Assembly: GCF_000718305.1 (NCBI RefSeq) | Contig: NZ_JOFQ01000003.1 | Coordinates: 62,001-126,000, forward strand | DNA length: 64,000 nt | DNA from: Streptomyces niger | Lineage (GTDB): Bacteria; Actinomycetota; Actinomycetes; Streptomycetales; Streptomycetaceae | Direction of reading: 5' to 3' | Shown: piece by piece, positions 1 through 7,846 of the stretch | How the letters are laid out: each line of letters begins with the position of its first letter | How positions within the stretch are numbered: the stretch's first letter is position 1 | Notes under the pieces: generated by a model | The model's input: the letters and a program-made list of their open reading frames with translations, nothing else | What the model was told of the DNA's origin: nothing | Databases searched by the model: none | Position numbers and translations under genes: made by a program

Positions 1-81
1 GGCCTTCGGATCAAGGCAACTACAAGCTGAGGGCAGTCCCCCGGCCAGGCTTCCTTCCGGAGCAGGACAGCCGGCCGGGCC

Positions 82-253
82 GGACTTCTGCTCAACTCAG
101 GGCAGCCGGCCGGGCCAGGACTCCTGCCCGACTCAGGGCAGCCGGCCGGGTCAAGACTCTGGCTCGACTCAGGAGTCCTGCTCGACTCTGGGCTGCCACT
201 TGCCTCAGGACTCCTGCTTGCCTCAGGACTCCTGCTTGTCTCAGGGCTCTTGC
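82..253. repeat. Minisatellite downstream of ung (36-bp and 18-bp units)
   Basis: Two 36-bp units lie at 82-117 and 118-153 (each starting GGACTYCTGC and containing GGCAGCCGGCCGGG), then a degenerate stretch, then three 18-bp units of TTGCCTCAGGACTCCTGC type at 200-217, 218-235 and 236-253. The array ends about 45 bp before the ung stop codon. I see no gene in 1-297; frames open through it owe this to the repeats. Confidence 0.8.
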
Positions 254-297
254 CCGGGCCAGGGCAGCAGGTGCCCGGGGCGGGGCAGGAGCCCGGG

Positions 298-975
298 TCA
301 CGGGAGCTGCCAGGCGACCGGGGCCGCGCCCTGCCGGGCCAGCAACTCGTTGACCCGGCTGAACGGCCGCGAACCGAAGAACCCCCGGTCCGCCGACATG
401 GGTGACGGATGCGCCGACTCCACCGACGGCACCTGTCCGAGGAGCGGTCGCAGGTTGCGTGCGTCCCGTCCCCACAGGACGGCCACCAGCGGTCGCCCGC
501 GTGCGGCCAGCGCGCGGATCGCCTGCTCCGTGACCTCTTCCCAGCCCTTTCCGCGGTGGGCCGCGGGCTTGCGGGGCGCGGTCGTCAGGGCACGGTTCAG
601 CAGGAGCACGCCCTGTTGCGTCCACGGCGTCAGGTCACCGTTGGTGGGCCGCGGCAGACCGAGGTCGGAGTGCATCTCGCGGAAGATGTTCTCCAGGCTC
701 CCCGGCAGCGGTCGCACCTCCGGTGCCACGGAGAAGCTCAGTCCGACGGCATGCCCAGGCGTGGGGTAGGGGTCCTGCCCGACGATGAGCACTCGCACGT
801 CGTCGAAGGGCTGTTGGAAGGCGCGCAGCACGTTGCTGCCGGCCGGGAGGTACGTGCGTCCCGCGGCGATTTCCGCCCGCAGGAAGTCGCCCATCGCGGC
901 GATCCGTCCGGCGACGGGCTCAAGTGCCTTGGCCCAGCCCGGTTCGACGATTTCATGGAGAGGTCGTGCAGCCAC
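298..975 (-). CDS. ung: Uracil-DNA glycosylase (family 1)
   Basis: This enzyme excises uracil from DNA at the start of base-excision repair in the cytoplasm. The 225-residue product has the family-1 water-activating loop GQDPYPTPG (Asp68 as the catalytic base) and the uracil/minor-groove loop AHPSPMS (His189), in the expected order and spacing. Length matches the usual 220-230 residues. The start is a GTG at 975 with only a weak upstream GGTGA. Nothing is broken. Streptomyces often carry two ung copies; this one stands alone, with no repair gene beside it, so it could be the second copy. Assignment to the family is firm. Confidence 0.95.
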   Translation of the reverse strand: MAARPLHEIVEPGWAKALEPVAGRIAAMGDFLRAEIAAGRTYLPAGSNVLRAFQQPFDDVRVLIVGQDPYPTPGHAVGLSFSVAPEVRPLPGSLENIFREMHSDLGLPRPTNGDLTPWTQQGVLLLNRALTTAPRKPAAHRGKGWEEVTEQAIRALAARGRPLVAVLWGRDARNLRPLLGQVPSVESAHPSPMSADRGFFGSRPFSRVNELLARQGAAPVAWQLP

Positions 976-1170
976 GGCGTCACCCTACTGGCCGTGCGGT
1001 GGTCCCTATCAACCCGTGCCCCCTTCCTCGGTCACTTCCGAAGCTGCCTCGCTCGAATCACGCCATCCGCGGTCACACCACGACCGACCAGCCCTGTGAC
1101 GTCACCAGTTCTCCTACTTCTACTTCATCACCCCATCGCGCCGACTCCTCCCTCGCCGGTCCCTCCCCGG

Positions 1171-2268
1171 CTACGCCACCGCCGCCGCTCGTACGCAGAG
1201 CACATCCGGCAGGTGGGCGGCGAGCTGCTGCCAGCTGTCGCCGTCGTCCGCGCTGGCGAACACCTCGCCGTTGCGATTGCCGAAGTACACGCCCGCCGGG
1301 TCCGCGTCGTCCACGCACAGCGCGTCCCGCAGCACCGTGCCGTAGTGGTCCTCCTGTGGCAGCCCTTCGCTCAGCGCCTCCCAGCTGCCGCCCGCGTCGG
1401 ACGTGCGGAACACCCGGCAGCGGTGGTCGGCCGGCACGCGGTCCATGTCCGCGGTGATCGGGAAGACGTACGCCACGTCACCGCGGTGCGGATGGGCGGC
1501 GACCGCGAAACCGAAGTCCGACGGCAGCCCGGACCCGATGTCCGTCCAGGTCGAGCCCGCATCGTCGCTGCGGTACACACCCCAGTGGTTCTGCAGGTAG
1601 AGGCGGTCGCGGTCGACCGGGTCCTGTGCGATCTTGTGGACGCACTGGCCGAACTCCGGGTCCGGGTCGGGCAGGAACACCGCCTTCACGCCGCGGTTCG
1701 ACGCGGACCAGCTCGCGCCGCCGTCGACGGTGCGGAACACCCCGGCCGTCGACACCGCCACCGTCACCGCGTCGGCCGTGCGCGGGTCGGTGATCACCGT
1801 GTGCACGGCGAGGCCGCCGCCCCCGGGCACCCACCGGTCGTGCGAGGGGTGCTCCCACAGCGGCCGTACCAGCTCGAACGACTCGCCGCCGTCCTCGGAC
1901 CGGAACAGCGCGCCCGGCTCCGTACCGGCGTAGACCACGTCGGGTGCGGCCGGACCTGCGGGCTGGAGCTGCCACACCCGCTCCAGGGAACTACCGGTGT
2001 ACTCCGGGTACTTCACCGCGGGGCGTTTCGGCTCGACCCAGCTCTCGCCGAGGTCGTCGGAGTGGAACACCGAAGGGCCCCAGTGCGCACTGTCCGCCCC
2101 GGCCAGCAGCCGCGGCGTCGCACGGCGGGTGTCGATCCCGATCGAGTAGACCGCCTGGGACGGGAAATGGGGCTCGCCCAGCTCCCACTTGCCCCGCCTT
2201 CGCCGGCCGATGAACAGGCCCTTCCGAGTCCCTACCGCGAGAAGGACATCCTGCGTGCCCATGGTCAT
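1171..2268 (-). CDS. Asp-box (BNR/sialidase-fold) beta-propeller protein
   Basis: The 365-residue product begins MTMGTQDVLLAVGTRKGLF and has at least five Asp-box turns of the form S/T-x-D-x-G-x-S/T-F/W (SEDGGESF, TVDGGASW, SDDAGSTW, TSDAGGSW, SADDGDSW), each closing one propeller blade. There is no signal peptide, so it should be cytoplasmic. The arginine triad of true sialidases is not evident, so 'exo-alpha-sialidase', a common automatic label for this family, is probably wrong. I chose the start at 2268 because GGAGGT lies 8 nt upstream; the open frame reads further back only into repeat DNA. The biochemical role is unknown. Confidence 0.85.
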   Translation of the reverse strand: MTMGTQDVLLAVGTRKGLFIGRRRRGKWELGEPHFPSQAVYSIGIDTRRATPRLLAGADSAHWGPSVFHSDDLGESWVEPKRPAVKYPEYTGSSLERVWQLQPAGPAAPDVVYAGTEPGALFRSEDGGESFELVRPLWEHPSHDRWVPGGGGLAVHTVITDPRTADAVTVAVSTAGVFRTVDGGASWSASNRGVKAVFLPDPDPEFGQCVHKIAQDPVDRDRLYLQNHWGVYRSDDAGSTWTDIGSGLPSDFGFAVAAHPHRGDVAYVFPITADMDRVPADHRCRVFRTSDAGGSWEALSEGLPQEDHYGTVLRDALCVDDADPAGVYFGNRNGEVFASADDGDSWQQLAAHLPDVLCVRAAAVA

Positions 2269-2590
2269 GTGACTGCACCTCCGAACGCCGTTGTTCCAGG
2301 TACGAGTCAGTCTGCACCCGACCACTGACAACGGCGCTCGGAGTGGTGTCCGCCCAGGTCGGAGGGGGCGTGCGACGGCCAGCGCGCGCCAGCACCGGGC
2401 CATGACCATGGACCGACCCGACCGACCCGACCGACCCGACCGACCCGACCGACCCGACCGACCCGACCCGGGCGCCGGGTCGGACACCCACCGCGAGCAC
2501 GCGAGCACGCGAGCACGCGAGCACGCGAGCACGCGAGCACGCACGGACGCGAGCACGCGAGCACGCGAACGCGAGCCCGCGAGCCCCGTG
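2269..2590. repeat. Gene-free spacer with 9-bp and 8-bp tandem arrays
   Basis: Between the argJ-like stop and the beta-propeller start there is no gene. 2411-2470 holds about 6.5 copies of GACCGACCC, and 2493-2580 holds about ten copies of GCGAGCAC, some degenerate. The short ribosome-binding region of the propeller gene (GGAGGT) is near 2277-2282. Confidence 0.85.
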
Positions 2591-3796
2591 TCAGGTCGTG
2601 TAATCGGCGTTGACGCGGATGTAGCCCTCGGTGAGGTCGCAGCCGTAGACCGTGGCCGTGGCGGCGCCGATGCCGAGGTCGATCGCGATGTCGACCTCGT
2701 CCTGCCGCATGGTCTCCGCCAGCTTCTCCAGCGTGTCGGCCGCCGGTTCCGCCGGGTACACCTCGGTCTCGCCGAACCGGACGGTCACCTTCGCCGGCTC
2801 GATGTCGGTGTCCTCGGTGTTCTTGCCGATGGCCATCACGACCCGGCCCCAGTTCGGGTCGGCGCCGTGCACGGCGGTCTTGACCAGCGGAGAGTTCACC
2901 ACGCTCTTGGCGACCCGCTTGGCCTGCGCGTAGTCGGCGGCCTGCGCCACCGTGACGCGCAGCAGCTTGGTCGCGCCCTCCCCGTCGCTCGCCAGCTGCT
3001 GGGTGAGGTCCAGGCACACCTCGTCGAGCGCCGCCGAGAACGCCGCGAGGTCCACCGGCCCGGCCGCCCCGTTGGCGAGCGCGGCCACCGTGTCGGAGGT
3101 GGACGTGTCGGTGTCCACGCTGAGGCAGTTGAAGGTCTTCTCCACCGCGCCCCGAAGCGCGGCGTCCAGCTCGGCGTGGGAGAGCTCCGCGTCGGTGAAG
3201 AGGTACGCCAGCATCGTCGCCATGTTCGGCTCCAGCATGCCGACGCCCTTGGCGACGCCGACGATGCGGGCTCCGCCGACGGTCCGGGCGCTGGTCTTGG
3301 GGCGGGTGTCGGTGGTCATCATCGCGCGTGCCACATCGACGGGGCGCGCCTCGAAGGCCGCTGTGCCGCGCTCGGCCGTGGCTTCCAGGTGCGTACGGAT
3401 GGCGGCCATCGGGAGCGGCCGTCCGATCACGCCGGTGGACCCGATGAGGACGGCGTCGGCCGGGACGCCCAGGAGCGCGGCGACTCGGCCGACGACCTCG
3501 GCCGCGTTCTCCTCACCCTGCCGGCCGGTGGCCACGTTGGCGTTCTGGGCCAGGGTGGTGACGGCGCGCAGGTGCCCGCCCGCGGCGTGCGCCCGGCTGA
3601 GTACCACCGCGGGGCCCGCGAAGCGGCTGCGGGTGAACATCGCAGCGCTGACGGACGGCCGGTCCGACGCCACGATCGAAAGGTCGTCCCCCGCCCCGTG
3701 CGCCCGCAGGCCTCCGTTTCCGGTGTACGCCCGGAAGCCCACGGGCCAGCACGGATCGTTCGCCTCCAGGGATGAGAGGTTATCAATATGTGTCAT
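2591..3796 (-). CDS. ArgJ/OAT-family glutamate N-acetyltransferase, Oat2-like
   Basis: ArgJ-family enzymes move an acetyl group between N-acetylornithine and glutamate in arginine synthesis. They self-cleave at an Ala-Thr bond and the new N-terminal Thr is the nucleophile. Here the motif KGVGMLEPNMATMLA places it at Thr194, and the oxyanion motif STGVIG is at 120-125. Length (401) is normal. Segments such as FTRSRFAGPAVVL, NANVATG, MTTDTRPK and YGCDLTEGY recall, from memory, Oat2 of the clavulanic-acid cluster more than housekeeping ArgJ. No argCBDR genes are adjacent; rocD and ddaH follow on the same strand. No ribosome-binding site precedes the ATG, and an AT-rich CAATATT sits just upstream, so a leaderless transcript is possible. 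Confidence 0.9.
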   Translation of the reverse strand: MTHIDNLSSLEANDPCWPVGFRAYTGNGGLRAHGAGDDLSIVASDRPSVSAAMFTRSRFAGPAVVLSRAHAAGGHLRAVTTLAQNANVATGRQGEENAAEVVGRVAALLGVPADAVLIGSTGVIGRPLPMAAIRTHLEATAERGTAAFEARPVDVARAMMTTDTRPKTSARTVGGARIVGVAKGVGMLEPNMATMLAYLFTDAELSHAELDAALRGAVEKTFNCLSVDTDTSTSDTVAALANGAAGPVDLAAFSAALDEVCLDLTQQLASDGEGATKLLRVTVAQAADYAQAKRVAKSVVNSPLVKTAVHGADPNWGRVVMAIGKNTEDTDIEPAKVTVRFGETEVYPAEPAADTLEKLAETMRQDEVDIAIDLGIGAATATVYGCDLTEGYIRVNADYTT

Positions 3797-3904
3797 GCGG
3801 AATATTGTTGCGTGGCGATGTTCGGCAACGCCAGCTATTTTCCGCAGTTGGACGGCAGTCGCCTACTAGGCTGTTGGCATGATTATGCGTGGTGGAGGGG
3901 TAGC

Positions 3905-3969
3905 CACGCTTAGTTGTGCTTGGCCGTGCTTGATCGTGCTTGATCGGGCTTGGCCGTGCTTGACCGTGC
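3905..3969. repeat. 10-bp degenerate tandem repeat after rocD
   Basis: Five to six units of GTGCTTGRYC/T (10 bp, with variants GGGCTTGGCC and GTGCTTGACC) run directly into the rocD stop codon at 3970. Confidence 0.75.
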
Positions 3970-5256
3970 TCAGTCGTTGAGCACTCGCCCCAATGCGTCG
4001 ATCGCCGCCGACAGTTCGTCCTCCGTGATGGTCAGCGGCGGGGCGAGCCGGATGGTGGAGCCGTGGGTGTCCTTGACCAGGACGCCCTCCCGCAGCAGAC
4101 GTTCGCTGATCTCGCGGCCCGTGCCCAGTGCGGGGTCGACGTCCACGCCTGCCCACAGGCCGCGGGCCCGGAAGTCGGTGACGCCCTTGCCGACCAGGCC
4201 GTCGAGCCCGGTGCGCAGCACCTCGCCCAGTTCTGCGGCGCGGCGCTGGAACTCGCCGGTGCCCAGCAGCCCGATGACGGCCGAACCGACCGCGGCGGCC
4301 AGCGGGTTCCCGCCGAACGTGGAGCCGTGCTCGCCCGGGTGCAGCACTTCCAGCACCTCGCGACGGGCGACGACGGCGGAGACCGGGACGATGCCGCCGC
4401 CGAGCGCCTTGCCGAGCAGCAGCATGTCGGGGACGACGGACTCGTGCTCCACCGCCAGCGTGCGGCCCGTACGACCCAGCCCGGACTGGATCTCGTCGGC
4501 GATGAACAGGCAGCCGGCCCGCCGGGTCAGCTCGCGGACGCCGGTGAGGTAGCCGTCGTCGGGAATGACCACGCCGGCCTCGCCCTGGATCGGCTCGATG
4601 AGCACGGCGGCCGTGGTCTCGTCCACGGCCGCTTCGAGCGCTGCGAGGTCGTTGTACGGGACGATGCGGAAGCCCGGCGTGTACGGGCCGTACCCCGCGC
4701 GTGCCGTGGGATCGGTGGAGAAGCTGACAAGCGTGGTGGTGCGGCCGTGGAAGTTGTCCGCCGCGACCACGATGGTGGCCTGGTCCGGGGCGACGCCCTT
4801 GACGTCGTACGCCCACTTCCGGGCCACCTTGATGCCGCTCTCGACCGCCTCGGCGCCGGTGTTCATCGGCAGGACCATGTCCAGCCCCGTCAGGGCCGCC
4901 AGCTCCTCGGCGAAGCCGGCCAGCCGGTCGTGGTGGAAGGCGCGCGAGGTGAGGGTGACCTGGTCGAGCTGGCGGTGCGCGGCTTCGATGAGCGCCGGGT
5001 GGCGGTGGCCGAAGTTCAGGGCCGAGTACCCGGCGAGCATGTCGAGGTACCGGCGGCCCTCGACGTCCTCGACCCAGACGCCCTCGGCACGCGCCACGAC
5101 CACCGGCAGCGGGTGATAGTTGTGCGCGAGGACGGGGGCCTCCGCGCGGATCAGCTCCGCCGACGAGCGGGTGGCTGAGTCCTGCGGCGAGCGGGTGGCC
5201 GGGTCCTGCGGCGAGCCGCTCCGGGAAGCGGCGGAGGGGCGAGCGGGCGCGGTCAT
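3970..5256 (-). CDS. rocD: Ornithine aminotransferase (class III PLP enzyme)
   Basis: The enzyme converts ornithine and an oxo-acid to glutamate semialdehyde and an amino acid, linking arginine breakdown to proline and glutamate. The 428-residue protein has the class III landmarks NTGAEAVESGIKVARKWAY, the PLP-Asp in FIADEIQSGLGRTG, and the Schiff-base Lys in LLLGKALGGGIVPVSAV. The N-terminal 30 residues are low-complexity, with a short SPQDPATR/SPQDSATR duplication. The start at 5256 has GGAGG 7 nt upstream. It overlaps the ddaH stop by 4 bp (ATGA), so translation is probably coupled. The ddaH-rocD order suggests citrulline/ornithine salvage under the nearby Lrp regulator. Confidence 0.94.
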   Translation of the reverse strand: MTAPARPSAASRSGSPQDPATRSPQDSATRSSAELIRAEAPVLAHNYHPLPVVVARAEGVWVEDVEGRRYLDMLAGYSALNFGHRHPALIEAAHRQLDQVTLTSRAFHHDRLAGFAEELAALTGLDMVLPMNTGAEAVESGIKVARKWAYDVKGVAPDQATIVVAADNFHGRTTTLVSFSTDPTARAGYGPYTPGFRIVPYNDLAALEAAVDETTAAVLIEPIQGEAGVVIPDDGYLTGVRELTRRAGCLFIADEIQSGLGRTGRTLAVEHESVVPDMLLLGKALGGGIVPVSAVVARREVLEVLHPGEHGSTFGGNPLAAAVGSAVIGLLGTGEFQRRAAELGEVLRTGLDGLVGKGVTDFRARGLWAGVDVDPALGTGREISERLLREGVLVKDTHGSTIRLAPPLTITEDELSAAIDALGRVLND

Positions 5257-6173
5257 GGACGGACCTCCTGGGTGCAGCACTTGATGCCGCCGCCGGCCTT
5301 GTGGAACTCCGACAGGTCGACGGGGACGGGGACGTAACCATGGCGGGCGAGCTGTTCGATCAGCCCCTCGGCCTGCGGGGCGACGAAAACGTGACAGCCG
5401 TCGGAGACGGAGTTGAGGCCGAAAGCCATCGCGTCCTCCCGGGTGGCGATCACTGCCTCCGGGAAGAGCCGTCGCAGCACTTCCAGGCTGCCGCGCGAGA
5501 AGGCTCCCGGGTAGTAGGCGACGTTGGTGTCGTCGAGCGGGAAGAGGGCGGTGTCGAGGTGGTAGAAGTACGGGTCCACCAGTTGCAGGCTGATCGTCGG
5601 CAGGCCGAGGAACTCCTGCACCTCCCGGTGCGTTTCCCGAGTGGTGCGGAAGCCCGTGCCGGCCAGGATCCAGCCCCCGACCGGTACGAGATCGCCCTCA
5701 CCCTCGCACACCGACTTCGGCGCCCGCACGTCGAAGCCGGCCGCCCTGAACCACGCCTCGTACGCAGCCGACTCCGGGCGGCGCTCCGGGGCGTGGAAGT
5801 GGGAGCCGAAGACGCGGCCGCCCACGACGAGTGCGGAGTTCGCCGCGAACACCATGTCCGGCAGCCCCGCCACCGGCTCCACGGTCTCCACCGTGTGGCC
5901 GTGGTCGCGGTACGCCTGGACCAGCGTCGCCCACTGGCGCTGCGCCAGTGCCGTGTCGACCGGTGCGGCGTCGCGCATCCAGGCGTTGATGGCGTACCGC
6001 ACCTCGAAGTGGAGCGGTTCGCAGAGCAGATAGCGCCGCGGGCGCGGCACACGCGGCGGGCGCACGATCGTGCGCACGGCCTCTTCGGGGACGACCCCGA
6101 CCGGTAGGGCCCCGGCGGGGGCGGGCTCGACGGGCGCGGGCTCGCGCATGAGTGCGGACACGGGGTCGGGCAC
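5253..6173 (-). CDS. ddaH: Dimethylarginine dimethylaminohydrolase-like amidinohydrolase
   Basis: Members of this guanidino-group-modifying family hydrolyse methylarginine to citrulline and methylamine. The 306-residue product (from the GTG at 6173, with GGAGG 7 nt upstream) has the active-site His in PYFYHLDT (His205) and a C-terminal GGGIKCCTQEV with the candidate nucleophile at Cys299 (Cys300 adjacent). The substrate acidic residues fall in LPDMVFAAN. The first 40 residues are Pro/Ala-rich and unconserved. It is coupled by ATGA to rocD, so the product citrulline/ornithine flux may be fed on. A related arginine-deiminase-type specificity cannot be excluded by eye. Confidence 0.9.
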   Translation of the reverse strand: MPDPVSALMREPAPVEPAPAGALPVGVVPEEAVRTIVRPPRVPRPRRYLLCEPLHFEVRYAINAWMRDAAPVDTALAQRQWATLVQAYRDHGHTVETVEPVAGLPDMVFAANSALVVGGRVFGSHFHAPERRPESAAYEAWFRAAGFDVRAPKSVCEGEGDLVPVGGWILAGTGFRTTRETHREVQEFLGLPTISLQLVDPYFYHLDTALFPLDDTNVAYYPGAFSRGSLEVLRRLFPEAVIATREDAMAFGLNSVSDGCHVFVAPQAEGLIEQLARHGYVPVPVDLSEFHKAGGGIKCCTQEVRP

Positions 6174-6396
6174 GGCGGGTCCTCCGATTCCGGCGACACG
6201 GCAAGGGGCGTCCCACCGGTGACGCGGGGTCATCAGTGGGTGACGTAGGGATGCCTCAACGGTAGGAAGGCGTCGATGCGCCGGACAAGGCCGGAACGCT
6301 GCGTACCGGCGCAGTGAACGTGCGTAGATGGGGCCTTCTGCGCAGGGTTGGTGCGCCGGTGGAACCGGTGTGTCCGATGGTTCCCGTGGGGTCGTC

Positions 6397-6918
6397 CTAA
6401 CGGGTGGGGGAGCCGGGTGCGTCGGGGCCGTAGCCCTGGACGGCGGAGGAGCCGGCGCCGGCCTCCGGGCTGTCCGGGATCAGGTGCGAGAGAACCATGT
6501 AACTGATCGTCTTACGGATGAAGGACTCGGTCCGGATGCGCTCCAGCACCTCTTCGAAGTGCTCCACGTCCGTCGCCCGGACGTGCAGCAGTGCGTCGGC
6601 ACCACCGGAGACCGTCATGGCGGCGGTGATCTCCGGGTACCTGCGGACGACCTCGGCGATGCGGCGGGGCGGCGCCGCGCCGTCGCAGTACACCTCGATG
6701 TAGGCCTCGGTGCGCCAGCCGAGCGCGGCGGGCCGGACCGTCGCGGTGAACCCGGTGATCACGCCGGTTTCGCGCATCCGGTCCACTCGGCGTTTGACCG
6801 CGGTGGCCGACAGGCCGATGGCCGTGCCGATCTCGGCGAAGCTGGTCCTGGCGTTCGCGGTCAGGGCCGCGATGATCTTGCGGTCCAACTCGTCGAGCGG
6901 GCCGGGTGCATGGGCCAT
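6397..6918 (-). CDS. Lrp/AsnC-family transcriptional regulator
   Basis: The 173-residue protein has an N-terminal winged helix-turn-helix (LDELDRKIIAALTANARTSF, then the recognition helix in SATAVKRRVDRM) and a C-terminal AsnC ligand domain with the VSGGADALLHV core. A 20-residue Gly/Pro-rich tail is extra. Regulators of this type bind amino acids and often control a neighbouring operon. It sits 223 bp upstream of ddaH-rocD on the same strand, a spacing that leaves room for a separate promoter, so control of these amino-acid genes is a reasonable inference. GGAGG lies 11 nt before the ATG. Confidence 0.92.
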   Translation of the reverse strand: MAHAPGPLDELDRKIIAALTANARTSFAEIGTAIGLSATAVKRRVDRMRETGVITGFTATVRPAALGWRTEAYIEVYCDGAAPPRRIAEVVRRYPEITAAMTVSGGADALLHVRATDVEHFEEVLERIRTESFIRKTISYMVLSHLIPDSPEAGAGSSAVQGYGPDAPGSPTR

Positions 6919-7336
6919 GGCGGGTGGTTCCTCCGTCGCAGGGATCTGGCCGTACGGATCCTCGTACGGATCCTATGGAGCGCGCCGGGCGGATGGTCGC
7001 CGGGCGCATGGTCGCCGGGCGCCGCGCCGGCCCCGGATGGCGGAAGCCCGCAGGCGTCGGACGAGCCGTTCGGGGTACCCGGTGGCCTGGTCGTACGGGG
7101 TGCGCGTACGGGATGCGCGTACGGGGTGCAACGCCAGGACCAGGATCAGGGTCAGGGTCGAAACCAGGATCAGGATCAAGGCCAAGTCCATGATCAGGGC
7201 CGAAGCCAGGATCAGGACCAGGGCCAAAGCCAGGCTCCTGGCCTGGCCGGTCCTTTCCAGGCCAGACCAGACCAGGCCAGGACCGGACCGGCCTCGCCGA
7301 GCCGGATGGTCCGCGTGGCGTGCACCCTGCCCTTGG
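6919..7336. repeat. Gene-free spacer with CAGGAT-type low-complexity repeats
   Basis: No gene is seen between the lrp start and the operator at 7337. 6960-7060 contains short duplications (GGATCCTCGTACGGATCC, GGTCGCCGGGCGCATGGTCGCCGGGCG). 7138-7245 is a degenerate 6-bp array of CAGGAT/CAGGGC/CAAGGC, followed by GGCCAGACCAGACCAGGCCAG. Promoters for lrp (leftward) and the 7406 operon (rightward) must lie here. Confidence 0.7.
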
Positions 7337-7383
7337 CCCTACATCCTGTAGGGTTGCCGGCCGTGACCCTACAGGATGTCGGA
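7337..7383 (+). promoter_or_regulatory. Tandem BlaI-type operators upstream of the 7406 operon
   Basis: CCCTACATCCTGTAGGG at 7337-7353 is a perfect 7-3-7 palindrome with the TACA/TGTA halves typical of BlaI/MecI/CopY operators. A second, imperfect copy CCCTACAGGATGTCGGA is at 7367-7383. Their centres are 30 bp apart, close to three helical turns. A near-identical site precedes the blaI-like gene at 9034-9050. Confidence 0.75.
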
Positions 7384-7405
7384 TCAGCTGCAGGAGGAGC
7401 GCGTC

Positions 7406-7846
7406 ATGCACGACCCGCCGGACCGCACCGGACCCGCACACGCCGAGGTGGCCGAGGTCTGGCCTCGTGACGGCCGCATCCGGGTCACCGGCCGCGTCGT
7501 GGGTGCGGCGCCCGCCGGAGCCGGCACGCTGATCGCCCGGGTGCGCGGCGCACCCGACACCGAACTGCGGCTGCCTGCCGAAGGCCGGGACACGCGCTTC
7601 GATGCGGCCCTCCCGCTGGACGAACTCGCCGCCGCCACACCGGAGGGCGAGCGGGTCTGGGACCTCTACCTCGCCCTCGACGGACAGGAGGACGCCCTCC
7701 GGCTGGGGCGCCACCTCGACGACGTCCACGGCAAGAAGAAGATCTTCACCTATCCCGCCCAGACCTCCGGCGGCCGGCGGTTCGAGCCGTACTACACCGT
7801 TCAGGACAACCTCTCGATCGTCTGCGACGGGGAGGTCGCCCGATGA
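7406..7846 (+). CDS. Small protein coupled to a glycosyltransferase
   Basis: This 146-residue protein is not recognised by family. It has no signal peptide or membrane segment. The core (RIRVTGRVVGA ... LIARVRGAP ... LPLDELA ... WDLYLAL) looks like a small beta-sandwich, as in domains attached to teichoic-acid-type transferases, and it ends with the Tyr-rich stretch RFEPYYTVQDNLSIV. The ATG at 7406 has GGAGG 8 nt upstream and is preferred to the upstream in-frame ATG. The stop overlaps the next gene's start (ATGA at 7843), so the two proteins are probably made together and may act on the same glycan. The tandem operators just upstream suggest repression by the BlaI-like protein. Confidence 0.8.
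   Translation: MHDPPDRTGPAHAEVAEVWPRDGRIRVTGRVVGAAPAGAGTLIARVRGAPDTELRLPAEGRDTRFDAALPLDELAAATPEGERVWDLYLALDGQEDALRLGRHLDDVHGKKKIFTYPAQTSGGRRFEPYYTVQDNLSIVCDGEVAR

Noticed and set aside
1171..2268. Secreted sialidase
   Set aside because: Only Asp-box turns are seen; there is no signal peptide and no catalytic Arg triad or Tyr/Glu pair.
409..2328. 639-residue plus-strand open frame
   Set aside because: It runs antisense through ung and the beta-propeller gene, has no domain, and is open only because of high-GC codon bias on the other strand.
2591..3796. Part of a clavulanic-acid or clavam cluster
   Set aside because: Only the Oat2-like gene is present; no synthase, beta-lactam synthetase, amidinohydrolase or oxygenase lies nearby.
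6906..7351. Plus-strand open frames over the lrp upstream region
   Set aside because: They consist of translated CAGGAT-type repeats and have no ribosome-binding site or domain.
7341..7379. Transcription terminator formed by the 13-bp inverted repeat
   Set aside because: No gene ends just upstream on the plus strand, and the halves resolve into two BlaI-type palindromes matching the site at 9034.
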